A stretch of 64,000 nucleotides of DNA from Bruticola sp004554425 (GTDB lineage Bacteria > Vulcanimicrobiota > Xenobia > Xenobiales > Xenobiaceae), in NCBI GenBank assembly GCA_958366945.1, contig CATXCY010000010.1, forward strand, positions 8,504-72,503. Reading direction: 5' to 3'. Positions 8,330 through 17,894 of the stretch are shown in pieces. A program made the translations under genes and the position numbers. How positions within the stretch are numbered: position 1 is the stretch's first letter; each line of letters opens with the position of its first letter. The notes under the pieces are model-generated. The model ran no database searches. It worked only from the letters and a program-made list of their open reading frames with translations, and was not told where the DNA came from.

Positions 8330-10438
8330 TTGCAAATAAAAATGAACAAACAGCCTAAAGTACGCCTTTTGGAAAAGAGTGTTTATGAGCGCATTGCTGC
8401 CGGAGAAGTTGTTGATCGCCCGGCTTCGGTTGTAAAAGAACTGGTAGAAAATGCTCTCGATGCCGCTTCAAGTAAAATTAGTGTGAATATTCGCGGCGGT
8501 GGTAGAGAACTTATGCAAGTTGTAGATGATGGATGCGGAATGAGCAGTGAGGATGCTCGTTTAGCTGTTCAGCGTTTTGCAACTTCCAAAATAAAAGAAT
8601 GGGAAGATCTAGACAACCTTTTTACTTTGGGATTTCGCGGTGAGGCTTTGCCCAGTATCGCCGCCGTCTCTCGCTTGGAAATTCGCACTTGCCAAGCTGG
8701 CGATCTTGAAGGTACTCTTCTCACCATGGAAGGAGCAAGCGAGCCGAATTTAAGTGTTTGCGCTGCTGTGCCTGGAACTCGCATTACAGTACGTGATCTC
8801 TTTTACAATACTCCGGCCCGTTTAAAATTTTTGCGTTCTGCAGGCGCCGAAAGCGCTCAAATTATCGATCTTTTAGGGCGTTTGGCCGCAGCTTGGCCCG
8901 AAGTCGCCTTTACGCTTCACTCCAATGATCGGGAAATTTTTTCTTTTACTGCCGATATGGGCAGCGACAAACGCTTAGCCAAACTGTGGAAATTGGATAG
9001 CACCAGTTTTATACCTATTTTTGACAGTGCTGAGGGCATGAGCATAGATGGTTTCGTGGCTCGTCCAGATGTGGCTAAAAGCAATCGCACCTATCAATTA
9101 TTTGTCATGAATGGGCGAGTAATACGCTCGCAAAATCTTTCTCAGGCTCTATTGGAAGGTTTCTCGCCTTTGGTTGAAAAGGGCCGCTTTCCTGTGGGAA
9201 TGTTGCGTTTGACCGTCGATCCAGCTTTTGTCGATGTCAATGTTCATCCTACCAAGTTGGAAGTAAGGTTCGCCGAGCCACGACCTGTGTTTTCTTTGGT
9301 ATACAGAGCCGTCAGTAAAGCTTTGGAAGTTTATCGTGCTGATAGTGTCTTGCCCAAACATTTCGATTTCTTAGCTCGTAAAGCCGAAGCTCAAAGAGAA
9401 ATGTCTATAGCTTCCTCTCGAATAGACGAAGCTTGCCTAGATGAAAAAAAATCAGAACATATTGTCACAGCGGATACTGAAAGTAAGAAAGCTCTTTCGG
9501 CTAGTCAGGTTGAAAGGCAAAAGACACCTTCTGGTCGTTTGTATCTTCCAGAATCTGCTTTTAGCAATAAGTGCTTAGAAAAAGAAGTTACGCCCGCTTG
9601 TAAGCCCTTGGCTGGCAAAGCAAAATTAGCTCTGGAATTGTATACGCCTTTAAATGATGAGCGTGCTGCTTCAGATTCGTCTCAAGCTTCCCCAAGCACA
9701 CATTCTGGAGACGAGCGCCAACTTGGAACGAGGGCGGTTGATGAAGTTATAGCCGAATCAAAACAAGAAAAAGCTGTCGCAACTTCTGAAACTTCTCATA
9801 ATTCTGTACCTTTGCAACAGGGTGAGCTGTGGCGCGGTACGGTCGCAACGGAAGTTCCTAAATTCAAAGTACTTGGGCAAGTATACAAAACTTTTATAGT
9901 TGGATTATGTGAAGACAAGTTGTGGTTGGTCGATCAGCATACAGCTCAAGAACGCATCAACTACGAGAAATTTGCCAATATACAAGCTCTAAGTGAACGA
10001 TCACAAGGATTGCTTATTCCTGAAATAGTGGAATTTACTCCTCACGTCAGTCAGTTTTTGCAAGATAGTTTAGATTCTTTTCGCGAGTATGGCTATGAGG
10101 TAGAGAGCTTTGGCCCGGAACGTTTTGCTTTGAGAGGAGTGCCTGTTGCTTTACCTTTGCAAAAAGCTGCTGCCACTTTTGCCGAGTTGGTGGAAGAGCT
10201 AGCTGGGGAATTTATCTCTGTTCGCGATAATATCCGTGAGCATATGAGGGAAAAAATTAGAGCCATGGCTAGTTGCAAAGCCGCTGTCAAAGCTGGAGAT
10301 GTTCTCAGCTTTGAAGCCATGGAAGGCTTGGTAAACAATATGCTTAAAGTTGAGCATTCACTTTATTGTCCGCATGGTCGTCCCACTAGAATTATTTTAG
10401 AGGAAAAAGTACTAGAGCGTCTTTTCCATCGTATTTGA
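8330..10438 (+). CDS. mutL: DNA mismatch repair protein MutL
   Basis: GHKL ATPase motifs in order: ENALDA, DDGCGM, FATSKI, GFRGEAL, then GTRITVRDLFYNTPAR. A variable charged linker spans about residues 340-510. The C-terminal dimerisation domain carries DQH-T-AQE-RINYE (endonuclease motif with Thr where Ala is usual), ACKAAVKAGD and CPHGRPT. These are the metal-binding elements of nicking MutL proteins, so this is the endonuclease type found where MutH is absent. The start is a TTG at 8330 (weak GGA site) or an ATG at 8342; both give the same domain. It acts with MutS, which is not in the window. It is followed by a strong terminator. Confidence 0.95.
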   Translation: MQIKMNKQPKVRLLEKSVYERIAAGEVVDRPASVVKELVENALDAASSKISVNIRGGGRELMQVVDDGCGMSSEDARLAVQRFATSKIKEWEDLDNLFTLGFRGEALPSIAAVSRLEIRTCQAGDLEGTLLTMEGASEPNLSVCAAVPGTRITVRDLFYNTPARLKFLRSAGAESAQIIDLLGRLAAAWPEVAFTLHSNDREIFSFTADMGSDKRLAKLWKLDSTSFIPIFDSAEGMSIDGFVARPDVAKSNRTYQLFVMNGRVIRSQNLSQALLEGFSPLVEKGRFPVGMLRLTVDPAFVDVNVHPTKLEVRFAEPRPVFSLVYRAVSKALEVYRADSVLPKHFDFLARKAEAQREMSIASSRIDEACLDEKKSEHIVTADTESKKALSASQVERQKTPSGRLYLPESAFSNKCLEKEVTPACKPLAGKAKLALELYTPLNDERAASDSSQASPSTHSGDERQLGTRAVDEVIAESKQEKAVATSETSHNSVPLQQGELWRGTVATEVPKFKVLGQVYKTFIVGLCEDKLWLVDQHTAQERINYEKFANIQALSERSQGLLIPEIVEFTPHVSQFLQDSLDSFREYGYEVESFGPERFALRGVPVALPLQKAAATFAELVEELAGEFISVRDNIREHMREKIRAMASCKAAVKAGDVLSFEAMEGLVNNMLKVEHSLYCPHGRPTRIILEEKVLERLFHRI

Positions 10439-10452
10439 GCAAATATCCAATA

Positions 10453-10507
10453 AATAAAGAGAACAACCGCAGTCCGTTTGTGACTAAAAGAGGTTGTTCT
10501 CTTTATT
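10453..10507. terminator. Bidirectional Rho-independent terminator after mutL and after the convergent Fic gene
   Basis: Perfect 16-base inverted repeat (10453-10468 and 10492-10507) with A-rich left and T-rich right flanks. It sits between convergent mutL (+) and the Fic gene (-), so it can serve both. Confidence 0.85.
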
Positions 10508-10536
10508 TTGCGATCTAGTTTGGCGCTAAAAAGTAA

Positions 10537-11790
10537 TTAATTGATAACTTGGTGCAACTCTTTGCGGTTCATACAATTGAGATATATCTCTTCCAGGACG
10601 TATTTTACTTCATGATCGTTGCGCTTTTGCAATCCTTTTGTCACGATCAGAAAACGAGCAGCGAAGCTGTCGGGGATCTTCTCGAAAGGCATATGTAACA
10701 TGTTCAGCATATGGCCCAAAATAATACGTGCAGTACGACTGTTTCCATCTTGGAAAGGATGAATATGCACAAACTCGTTATAAGCGTAAGCGCACAAATC
10801 GAGAGCTTCTTCAAAAGTAGAAGGCTCGCAGCCTGATAGATTGTCAACTAACTGGCGCAATCGCTGAGGAATTTCGTTAATAGGAGCAGGCTTGAAGTTG
10901 GGGTTATTAGCTATGACCACCTCATGATCTCGATAAACGCCACCAAAGTTTGTGTTGGCCATGGCTAAATGGTGATATTCGCGCAAAATATCTACGGTCA
11001 ACCTTTTGCCGTCGCGACTGTATTCTTGCATCTTTTGCCAAGAATTTTCGTAACACTCCTTAGAAGCAGGATCGAACATTTCCGAATCTTCTTTTTCGAC
11101 GCTTTCTTTTATCTCTTCTCCCAAAGGAGAAAGCCCCCAATTGCGTCCCGCTAGGTTTTTGTTATGAAAGAGTTCCATAGCCGCTTGCAACTGGGGATCG
11201 TCTGGATTTTGAAAATTCTCAGTGCGTCCTTCCAAAAATTGCTCTAAGGGCATCTTTCTCCTAAAAAAGAAAGACTTGGCACGTTTGATCTTTAAATAGT
11301 CGCATAAACCGTCCAAGAATATGTTCTCTACCATGCGTCCGGTAAATGGCTCATAGCTATAAATAAGCAACAGAGCATTATCTACTAAACGACAGAGTAA
11401 AGCTGGATCTAAAAGCTCGGCAGGTACATCTCGATTATTAAAATGATCGCTTCTGTAGGCTTTTTTCAAGAAAGCAATCATTTGTTCGGAAAAATAAAAA
11501 TTGTAGTCGCAATTAGAAGCTAGAGCGAAAGAGAGCGTTTGTCGCAAATTCTTAGCCACTTGCGATTTATTGTTAAGAATGTAGTGATCGCGACTATCGC
11601 AGACAATTAGCCCTTCTTCTTCTAAGTCATACAGGGGCTTAATTAAAGAACGCTCACGATCGACATGTAAGATGTGAGCTAGTCTGGTCAGAGCAATCCC
11701 TTCCGGGCGTCCGGCTACGCAAGCAAAAAGATCCCATCTGGTAATATCTTGAGAACTTAAATGAAAGCTGTGATTTGAAGGGAGAGACAT
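10537..11790 (-). CDS. Fic-domain protein (probable AMP transferase or other nucleotidyl transferase) with N-terminal winged helix
   Basis: The Fic core is at about residues 245-390 and ends in HPFQDGNSRTAR, which matches the active-site motif HPFxxGNxRxxR with catalytic His and the anion-binding Gly/Asn/Arg. Residues about 10-75 look like a winged helix (VAGRPEGIALTRLAHIL), as in several stand-alone bacterial Fic proteins. I found no exact S/T-x-x-x-E-G/N inhibitory motif; the nearest is TGRMVEN with one extra residue. The ATG at 11790 is preferred over a TTG at 11805. The family transfers AMP to hydroxyl groups on target proteins. No antitoxin partner gene is adjacent. Confidence 0.85.
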   Translation of the reverse strand: MSLPSNHSFHLSSQDITRWDLFACVAGRPEGIALTRLAHILHVDRERSLIKPLYDLEEEGLIVCDSRDHYILNNKSQVAKNLRQTLSFALASNCDYNFYFSEQMIAFLKKAYRSDHFNNRDVPAELLDPALLCRLVDNALLLIYSYEPFTGRMVENIFLDGLCDYLKIKRAKSFFFRRKMPLEQFLEGRTENFQNPDDPQLQAAMELFHNKNLAGRNWGLSPLGEEIKESVEKEDSEMFDPASKECYENSWQKMQEYSRDGKRLTVDILREYHHLAMANTNFGGVYRDHEVVIANNPNFKPAPINEIPQRLRQLVDNLSGCEPSTFEEALDLCAYAYNEFVHIHPFQDGNSRTARIILGHMLNMLHMPFEKIPDSFAARFLIVTKGLQKRNDHEVKYVLEEIYLNCMNRKELHQVIN

Positions 11791-11961
11791 TTTTGCAATA
11801 CCCAATCCTAAAAGTTGACTCCCCCTCTTCTATAGTTCGTTTATATATCCTAGCAAGGGTGTCAATTTTGAGAGCGCCTTGAAGTCGGCCTTCCAATTTC
11901 TTAGACAAAATTTCTTTTTATTTGAAGGAGTGGAGGGCCTTTAATTGAATGCGCACTCATC

Positions 11962-12381
11962 ATGTTTTCAGAAGTAATCTCTTATCATGCCTCTTCTACG
12001 GGCTCTGCCCAGGGGCTTTATAACGTCACCCAGCAGATTAACGATGTTGTAAAGCACAGCAACATCGAAAATGGTATGTGCAACCTTTTTGTTTTGCATA
12101 CTTCCTGCAGTTTGTGCATTCAAGAGAATCATGACCCCAACGCTCGTCATGACCTCGAAGAGTGGATGAAGCGCACTATTCCCTTTACCGACTGGTTCAA
12201 ACATGTCGAAGAAGGCGAAGATGATATGCCTTCCCATATTAAGTCCGCTATTACCAACGTTTGCTTGACCATTCCCGTTATCGATGGCAAGTTGGCTATG
12301 GGACAGTGGCAGGGTATCTATCTTTGGGAACACCGCAACAACCCTGGCGCTCGCAAAATCCGCGTTACTCTTTGGAGCTAA
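11962..12381 (+). CDS. yjbQ: YjbQ/UPF0047 family protein
   Basis: 139 residues, the normal length of the family. Signature blocks are present: LHTSCSLCIQEN, then DDMPSHIKSA, then MGQWQGIYLWEHR, which carry the conserved His, Asp and Glu residues. Family members show thiamine phosphate synthase activity in vitro; the physiological role is uncertain. The ATG at 11962 fits the family N-terminus; GAAGGAG is about 35 bases away, so initiation may be weak or use a different site. The pseudouridine synthase gene starts 28 bases downstream, likely the same transcript. Confidence 0.88.
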   Translation: MFSEVISYHASSTGSAQGLYNVTQQINDVVKHSNIENGMCNLFVLHTSCSLCIQENHDPNARHDLEEWMKRTIPFTDWFKHVEEGEDDMPSHIKSAITNVCLTIPVIDGKLAMGQWQGIYLWEHRNNPGARKIRVTLWS

Positions 12382-12408
12382 TTTTAACGCTTTCGAATTA
12401 AGCATGGT

Positions 12409-13116
12409 ATGACTGCAGAACGTTTACAGAAACTTATGGCTTCCGGTGGGGTTGGCTCACGTCGACATTGTGAGTCTCTCATTACCGGTGGACAAGTAAA
12501 AGTAAACGGTCGGGTCGCTTCTTTAGGCGATAAGGCCGATCTTGACAGTGATGATGTTGAAGTCGTTGGTTGGGGAAAACTCGCCAAGGCTGTGTCTGAG
12601 AGAATTTACGTTGTTCTCAATAAACCTCGTGGCTTTGTCTCTACTGTTAAGGATCAAGCTGATCGTCCTACTGTTATGGAATTCGTCAAAGATATTCCTA
12701 CCCGCATATATCCTGTCGGAAGATTGGATCGCGATACGGAAGGTCTCCTCATTTTTACCAATGATGGAGATTTGACCAATAAATTGCTCCACCCCAGCAG
12801 TTTGATCGATAAAGTTTATGTTGCCAATGTGGATGTAACTCCAGGTGAGCGCGAAGTTGGCTTCTTGGAAGAGGGAGTTTGCCTCGATGACGGTTGGACC
12901 GCTCCTGCCAAAGTAAAAATTTTGGCGGACAATGTCGTGCAAATAACTATCCATGAGGGGCGCAAGCGTCAAGTACGTCGTATGTTGGCCGCTGTAGGCT
13001 GTAAAGTCAAGAAACTGGAGAGAATAAAACTGGGGCCGATCAACTTAGGCAATCTGCCTCGTGGCAAGTATCGTCACTTGAGTGAAAGTGAAATAAAAGC
13101 TCTGAAAAAATTGTAA
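12409..13116 (+). CDS. rluB: RsuA/RluB-family 23S rRNA pseudouridine synthase
   Basis: N-terminal S4 domain (about 1-60, ERLQKLMASGGVGSRR) followed by the pseudouridine synthase domain with GRLDRDTEGLL, holding the catalytic Asp, and HEGRKRQVRRML near the end. 235 residues fits RluB/RsuA/RluE. The S4 domain argues for RluB or RsuA. It modifies uridine to pseudouridine in rRNA; which site cannot be read from the sequence. It is closed by a terminator. Confidence 0.88.
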   Translation: MTAERLQKLMASGGVGSRRHCESLITGGQVKVNGRVASLGDKADLDSDDVEVVGWGKLAKAVSERIYVVLNKPRGFVSTVKDQADRPTVMEFVKDIPTRIYPVGRLDRDTEGLLIFTNDGDLTNKLLHPSSLIDKVYVANVDVTPGEREVGFLEEGVCLDDGWTAPAKVKILADNVVQITIHEGRKRQVRRMLAAVGCKVKKLERIKLGPINLGNLPRGKYRHLSESEIKALKKL

Positions 13117-13141
13117 GATTCAGAATTACTTGCCCTTATAG

Positions 13142-13168
13142 AAAAGCTCCCTGTCGGGAGCTTTTTTT
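13142..13168 (+). terminator. Rho-independent terminator after rluB
   Basis: AAAAGCTCCC, loop TGTC, GGGAGCTTTTTTT (13142-13151 and 13156-13168), a compact stem with a T tract. Confidence 0.9.
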
Positions 13169-13200
13169 GTTGATCTTCTTATTTAGCGTCCAAGCTGACG

Positions 13201-13893
13201 TTAGATAAAGAGCCCTTGCTTCTTGGCTAGACGGCGCACAGTTTTGATATCTGCGCACAATTTATCGTATTTGGGAAAAAAGAAGCGCTCTACCAAAAAA
13301 CTCGTTTTTCCGTCGCTGATTACAGTATAGTCAAAGGGGCTTTTTGTTTGCTTCGTCTCGGTTGCTGTTTGAAAATCTTTCCAAGCCATATTTACTGGCT
13401 TGTCGTGTCCATTGTCATAGATTAAGTGGACAGGTGTAAGAGTAATAGTTCTGTTTCGAAATCTATAATAAGAAATGATTATCATGCACAGGCTGACAAT
13501 AGCCAACAATATAGGCACAGAGGCTAAGATAATTACGTCCGGTTCGATTATGTCTCCACGGCCGCTTATCATTAGAATACCCGATCTTATAAGCAAGACG
13601 GCCAGGACGGCGATGATGAAAGAAATAATATAAAAATTCTTCATAGAAGACTTGTAAATGACTTTTTTGTCAAGTACATCGTCTTTACTTTCAGTAGCTG
13701 CCGAATTGCCAACAGGAGGAACCTGAGGATCGGAAGTATTATCTGAGCCCTGAGAGGGTGCGCCTTTTAATGTATCTTTACTCACCTTTGGCAAGTTATG
13801 GAAAAAAGTCAGAAATCCTTTTTGCAAAGCTTCGGAGGCTACACTGTCGCTTGCTGCAGAGGAGTTGTCTACTAAAAAGACGGAGTGGAACAA
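13201..13893 (-). CDS. Membrane protein with two transmembrane segments and a C-terminal PH-like domain
   Basis: I do not recognise a named family. Residues 1-75 are polar and probably disordered. Two hydrophobic segments lie near 87-110 and 120-143. After them comes a beta-rich part beginning NRTITLTPVHLIYDN, which resembles the membrane-linked PH-like domains of bacterial YdbT/YvbH-type proteins. The start is uncertain: the longest frame begins with TTG at 13893 and would overlap the divergent dnaG start; a shorter form may be real. A terminator on the + strand lies near its 3' end. Confidence 0.5.
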   Translation of the reverse strand: MFHSVFLVDNSSAASDSVASEALQKGFLTFFHNLPKVSKDTLKGAPSQGSDNTSDPQVPPVGNSAATESKDDVLDKKVIYKSSMKNFYIISFIIAVLAVLLIRSGILMISGRGDIIEPDVIILASVPILLAIVSLCMIIISYYRFRNRTITLTPVHLIYDNGHDKPVNMAWKDFQTATETKQTKSPFDYTVISDGKTSFLVERFFFPKYDKLCADIKTVRRLAKKQGLFI

Positions 13894-13896
13894 GCT

Positions 13897-15636
13897 GTGA
13901 AAATTCCGGAATCAGCTATCAATGAAATAAATAACCGTATAGAAATTACTGAAGTCATAGGTCGCTATTTGCAACTTAGGAGAGTCGGCAGTAAGTATGT
14001 CGGTTTATGTCCTTTTCATAATGAAAAAACTCCCTCGTTTAGTGTAGATCCTGATCGTCGCTTTTGGTATTGCTTTGGGTGTAAGCAAGGTGGAAATATT
14101 TTCCAATTTCTAATGAAAATGGAAGGCATGGGATTTCCTGAGGCTGTACGCAAATTGGCTGAAGAAGCCGGAGTGGAAATAAAGTGGGAAAATGATAGCT
14201 CCAAGCAAGATACTACCAGGCAAAGATACTTGCAACTTTTAGATCGTGTTTGCAAATATTACAGTCACGTTTTATTCGAAACTGTGGAGGGGGCTCCAGG
14301 TCGTGAGTATTTGTTGCAGAGGCGTATTTCAAAGAGCGTGGCAGAAAAGTTTCGTTTAGGATTTGCACCTAGCAATGCTGCACCTTTGTTAAAAATAGTA
14401 CATGAAGCCGGTTTTAGTGATGAAGAATTAGTTAATTGTGGCATATTCATTAGAAAAGAACGTGGCGTGCGTGAACTTCTCAGCGGTCGCTTGATTTTTC
14501 CTATAGCTGATTTTCAAGGGCGTATTATTGCTATGGGTGGACGTATTTTGGGGACGGGTCTTCCTAAATACATAAATTCTCCGGAGACGGAAGTCTATTC
14601 CAAGAGATGTCATTTATATGGTCTCAATGTTGCCCGGGGGCCAATTTCGCGTGAAAATAGAGCTATAGTTGTTGAAGGGTATCTCGATGTTATTTCCATG
14701 CATCAAATAGGCTTTGATTGCTGTGTCGCTTCTTTGGGCACTGCTTTAACAACTGAACAAGCCAAATTATTAAAGCGTTATGCTACTCAAGTTATCTTGG
14801 CTTATGATGGTGATTCTGCTGGAGCTAAAGCTATCATTAAAGCTAATGATGTTTTGGAAGAAGAGGGATTACAAGTTGTAACTGCAGTTTGGCCTGATGG
14901 CGAAGATCCTGATTCTATGGCTGCCCGTGGTCGTCTGGCTGTTGAAGAAGTTCTCAAAGAAAAAATAGGTATCGTAAAATTTGTAATTCAGAGGCAACTT
15001 AAGCTGACAGATACGACTACTCCTGAAGGCAAAGAAAATTTAGTTAAGCTCGTACTTCCATTTATTGAAAAAATTCAAGATCCAGTACGTCGTGATGCTT
15101 ATGTGAGAGAGTTGGCCTATTATAGCGGCTTTTCTGAAAGTAAATTGGCACTGTATTTACGCCGTCGCAAGCACAAAATTGATTATCACTCTTTTTCAGA
15201 GCCAAAATTACGCACTCGTCTTCTCAATACTGAAGAAAAATTATTTAGTTTGTGCACGGCACATCCAGAATGGTTGGAACAAGTTAAAAAGATTATCAGT
15301 CCAAGTTTAATAGATGATGAATATATGCGTCATTGGTTTGAGAAGCTTTGGCTTTTAGATAAACAGGATGGACCTATTAGCGTTACCGAACTTTTGGGTG
15401 AAGGAGCTTCTGAAGATGATTGTGCTAAACTTACCGAGATTATGGCTTATGATCGCTTAGATTCCAACTTTGAGGATGCTATTCAGTTGGCTTCTAATAT
15501 AAGAAATGAAAATTTAAAGAAATCTTTGGATAGAATAAAGTATCAAATGTTCGAAAAAATGGCTTCCGGAAATATGACTGAAGATGATCCTCTTTATTTG
15601 GAATATATGAATTTGCAAAAGATATTGCGCGGATAA
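13897..15636 (+). CDS. dnaG: DNA primase DnaG
   Basis: N-terminal CHC2 zinc finger (CPFHNEKTPSF then YCFGCKQGG), catalytic core with the Toprim motifs VVEGYLDV and LAYDGDSAGAKA, and a C-terminal helicase-binding region about residues 430-579. 579 residues is normal. The GTG at 13897 is chosen since GGAG lies 12 bases before it; an upstream GTG at 13885 overlaps that site. It makes RNA primers at the replication fork. dnaG followed by rpoD is the classic macromolecular-synthesis operon order (rpsU is absent here), but 475 bases separate them. Confidence 0.95.
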   Translation: MKIPESAINEINNRIEITEVIGRYLQLRRVGSKYVGLCPFHNEKTPSFSVDPDRRFWYCFGCKQGGNIFQFLMKMEGMGFPEAVRKLAEEAGVEIKWENDSSKQDTTRQRYLQLLDRVCKYYSHVLFETVEGAPGREYLLQRRISKSVAEKFRLGFAPSNAAPLLKIVHEAGFSDEELVNCGIFIRKERGVRELLSGRLIFPIADFQGRIIAMGGRILGTGLPKYINSPETEVYSKRCHLYGLNVARGPISRENRAIVVEGYLDVISMHQIGFDCCVASLGTALTTEQAKLLKRYATQVILAYDGDSAGAKAIIKANDVLEEEGLQVVTAVWPDGEDPDSMAARGRLAVEEVLKEKIGIVKFVIQRQLKLTDTTTPEGKENLVKLVLPFIEKIQDPVRRDAYVRELAYYSGFSESKLALYLRRRKHKIDYHSFSEPKLRTRLLNTEEKLFSLCTAHPEWLEQVKKIISPSLIDDEYMRHWFEKLWLLDKQDGPISVTELLGEGASEDDCAKLTEIMAYDRLDSNFEDAIQLASNIRNENLKKSLDRIKYQMFEKMASGNMTEDDPLYLEYMNLQKILRG

Positions 15637-16111
15637 AGTTAAGGAAGTTACATATTTTTATAAAGTCATTGGCTTTGTTATCGGTCAAAGTGTGGCTGTG
15701 AGCAAAAAGCCTCATAACAAAAAGCAGGAAAAACCATTTTTCTTAGGTATTAACAAAAGCTGTTGTCAATGGTAAAGAGATATGCTTATTTGCACAACAG
15801 TCAGAGTTGTGCCTGACGATTTATGCTAGGCACTTTGATAGAAAAAAACAACATAATTGTATATGAGGTATTGTCGGGCAGAGTTTATGGCAGGAAATGG
15901 AATTTTATACCGTTCCAAAATTTGTTCTAGGTCTGTTCGATACTTGTCGGCTTTTTGTCGAAATATTGCAGCTTCGGACAAGCGAATAAGCTCTCTGTGG
16001 AGGGGGGCTTTCGGCCTTCTTCCGAAAGTGCAGAGTTTGTAGGCTGCTTATGTTAGCAGCATGTGAGACAAGATTCTGTTTTTTTTTAGCAGCGTAAGGT
16101 AAAGGTTTGTT
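15637..16111 (+). promoter_or_regulatory. Gene-free interval before rpoD: possible promoter and structured leader
   Basis: 475 bases without a credible gene. Possible promoter: TTGATA (15835-15840), 17 bases, TGTATA (15858-15863), a weak -10. Three short inverted repeats occur: 15792-15798 with 15806-15812, 16008-16014 with 16022-16028, and 16043-16048 with 16055-16060. A run of nine T lies at 16079-16087, too far from the last stem to be a classic terminator. I did not recognise 6S, tmRNA, SRP or RNase P signatures. Confidence 0.35.
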
Positions 16112-17848
16112 ATGGAAAATATAAGGGGAGAAAAGCACACCAAGAGTATTGCGGAATTGGACCTAGGTACTTCTATGTCTGATTTATGTCTTGGAGCGGA
16201 TCTCAGCTCGAGTGATAACCTTGGACTTGGTACTGTGGGGTCGGCTGCGAGCTACGGAGCATACGATTGTGAGGATCTGGATTTGGTAGATTCTGCTCCG
16301 TCCTCCAATTTTGACGAGCCTCCGGAACTTGTTGCTCCTGAATTGGCTCAAAAGAAGAGAGCGGAAGCTGCCAAGCATGCCGAACTTGAACTTAAGTTGG
16401 AAGAAGCCAGACAACAGCTCAAGAAAGCTGAGGCTAATAAGTCAAAATCTGTTAAGGTAGCGCACAAGCCCTCCAAAGCCAAGAAAAAGACCGATAGTTC
16501 TGTAGAGGTTACTGTAGACGATCCTGTACGCCAATATTTAAAAGAAATTGGTAGGGTCGAATTACTTACTCCGGAGCGAGAGTGTGAGCTGGCTCAGAGC
16601 ATTGAAAAAGGCAATGAGGCTGCTGAGACTTTGCTTATGGAGCCAGGCTTCCGCGAATTAGTTTTGGATCTTTTAAGCGAAGTAGCTGATAAACGTGATG
16701 TCCCCGGATTTTCTCTCACTTTAGATGAAACTGAGCCTGATATAAATAAAGAAGATGACATTAATGATGCGGCACCAACTTCACATAGCACCTTGATTGA
16801 TGTCGTCAATAGGCTTAAAACTTGTGATTCCAAAGTTTGGAAAATTAAGTTCCGTGAATTGGTTGAACGTCAAAAGCTGGTTGAGGAGTGCTTCAACGAG
16901 GCTAAGCGTCAGTACCGTTTAGGAATACTCAAAGATGTAAAAAACGAAGTTCCCAAGGCCACTGAGCGTCTGAAACGCTTTGAAGATCTGGATAAATTGG
17001 TCAGAGCCGGAAGCTCTTCAAAACGTGATCTTACCGAAGCCAACTTACGTTTGGTAGTCAGCATAGCTAAAAAATATATTAGTCGTGGTATGCTCTTTTT
17101 GGATCTTATCCAAGAAGGCAATTTAGGCCTTATTCGTGCCGTAGAAAAATTTAATTATCGCAAAGGGTATAAGTTTAGTACATACGCCACGTGGTGGATT
17201 CGTCAAGCTATTACCAGAGCCTTGGCTGATCAAGCCCGTACTATCCGTATCCCTGTGCATATGGTTGAAACGATCAATCGCCTTACTCGTGTCACTAGAT
17301 TGCTGTTGCAAGAAAATGGCCGCGATCCAACGGTAGAAGAGATTGCTATGCGCATGTATCCTATCGATGAAGATGCGCTTTGCAACGAGTTGAGTGAGCT
17401 TTACAAAGAGACCATTACTCCTGAGAATAAGCGCTATCAAGAAAAAGTAGCAGAGCGAAAGCGCAGTGCTGAAGCTAAAGTGCGTGAAATTCAAAAGATC
17501 GCTCAGGAGCCCATTTCTTTGGAAACTCCTATCGGTGAAGAAGAAGATTCTCACTTAGGAGATTTTATCGAGGATGAGGGAGCTGTCGCTCCGGCCGAAG
17601 CTGCTGCTAGAGTGTGGCTTAGTGAGCGTATAAAGGAAGTTTTGGATAAACTTTCGGTGCGCGAGCGGGAAGTGCTTGAGTTGCGTTTTGGCTTGCGTGA
17701 TGGCCATACGCGTACTTTGGAAGAAGTAGGCAGCATCTTCAAAGTTACACGTGAGCGTATCCGTCAAATTGAAGCTAAGGCTTTGCGCAAATTGCGTTTA
17801 CCTGAGCCGCGTAAATTCTTGCAAGATTATTGGGATGCTAATAATTAA
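16112..17848 (+). CDS. rpoD: Primary sigma factor RpoD (sigma-70)
   Basis: Region 1.2 (DPVRQYLKEIGRVELLTPERE, about residue 135), a moderate non-conserved insert, region 2 (NLRLVVSIAKKY, then LDLIQEGNLGLIRAV, then KFSTYATWWIRQAI), region 3, and region 4 ending in LEEVGSIFKVTRERIRQIEAK (helix-turn-helix for the -35 element). N-terminal residues 1-125 are acidic then a charged coiled coil with a lysine-rich stretch, unlike the E. coli 1.1 domain. 578 residues. Housekeeping transcription initiation; consensus -35/-10 boxes can be expected in this genome. Confidence 0.96.
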   Translation: MENIRGEKHTKSIAELDLGTSMSDLCLGADLSSSDNLGLGTVGSAASYGAYDCEDLDLVDSAPSSNFDEPPELVAPELAQKKRAEAAKHAELELKLEEARQQLKKAEANKSKSVKVAHKPSKAKKKTDSSVEVTVDDPVRQYLKEIGRVELLTPERECELAQSIEKGNEAAETLLMEPGFRELVLDLLSEVADKRDVPGFSLTLDETEPDINKEDDINDAAPTSHSTLIDVVNRLKTCDSKVWKIKFRELVERQKLVEECFNEAKRQYRLGILKDVKNEVPKATERLKRFEDLDKLVRAGSSSKRDLTEANLRLVVSIAKKYISRGMLFLDLIQEGNLGLIRAVEKFNYRKGYKFSTYATWWIRQAITRALADQARTIRIPVHMVETINRLTRVTRLLLQENGRDPTVEEIAMRMYPIDEDALCNELSELYKETITPENKRYQEKVAERKRSAEAKVREIQKIAQEPISLETPIGEEEDSHLGDFIEDEGAVAPAEAAARVWLSERIKEVLDKLSVREREVLELRFGLRDGHTRTLEEVGSIFKVTRERIRQIEAKALRKLRLPEPRKFLQDYWDANN

Positions 17849-17894
17849 GCTGCTGTTATAAGCGGCCGCAAAAAAGTGGTTGGAGTTGAAAGAT

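Noticed and set aside
11806..11961. TTGACA and TATAAA boxes between the Fic and YjbQ genes
   Set aside because: Spacer is about 14 bases, too short for a sigma-70 promoter.
15857..16042. 61-codon frame before rpoD
   Set aside because: Cys/Arg-rich, no ribosome site, overlaps hairpins.
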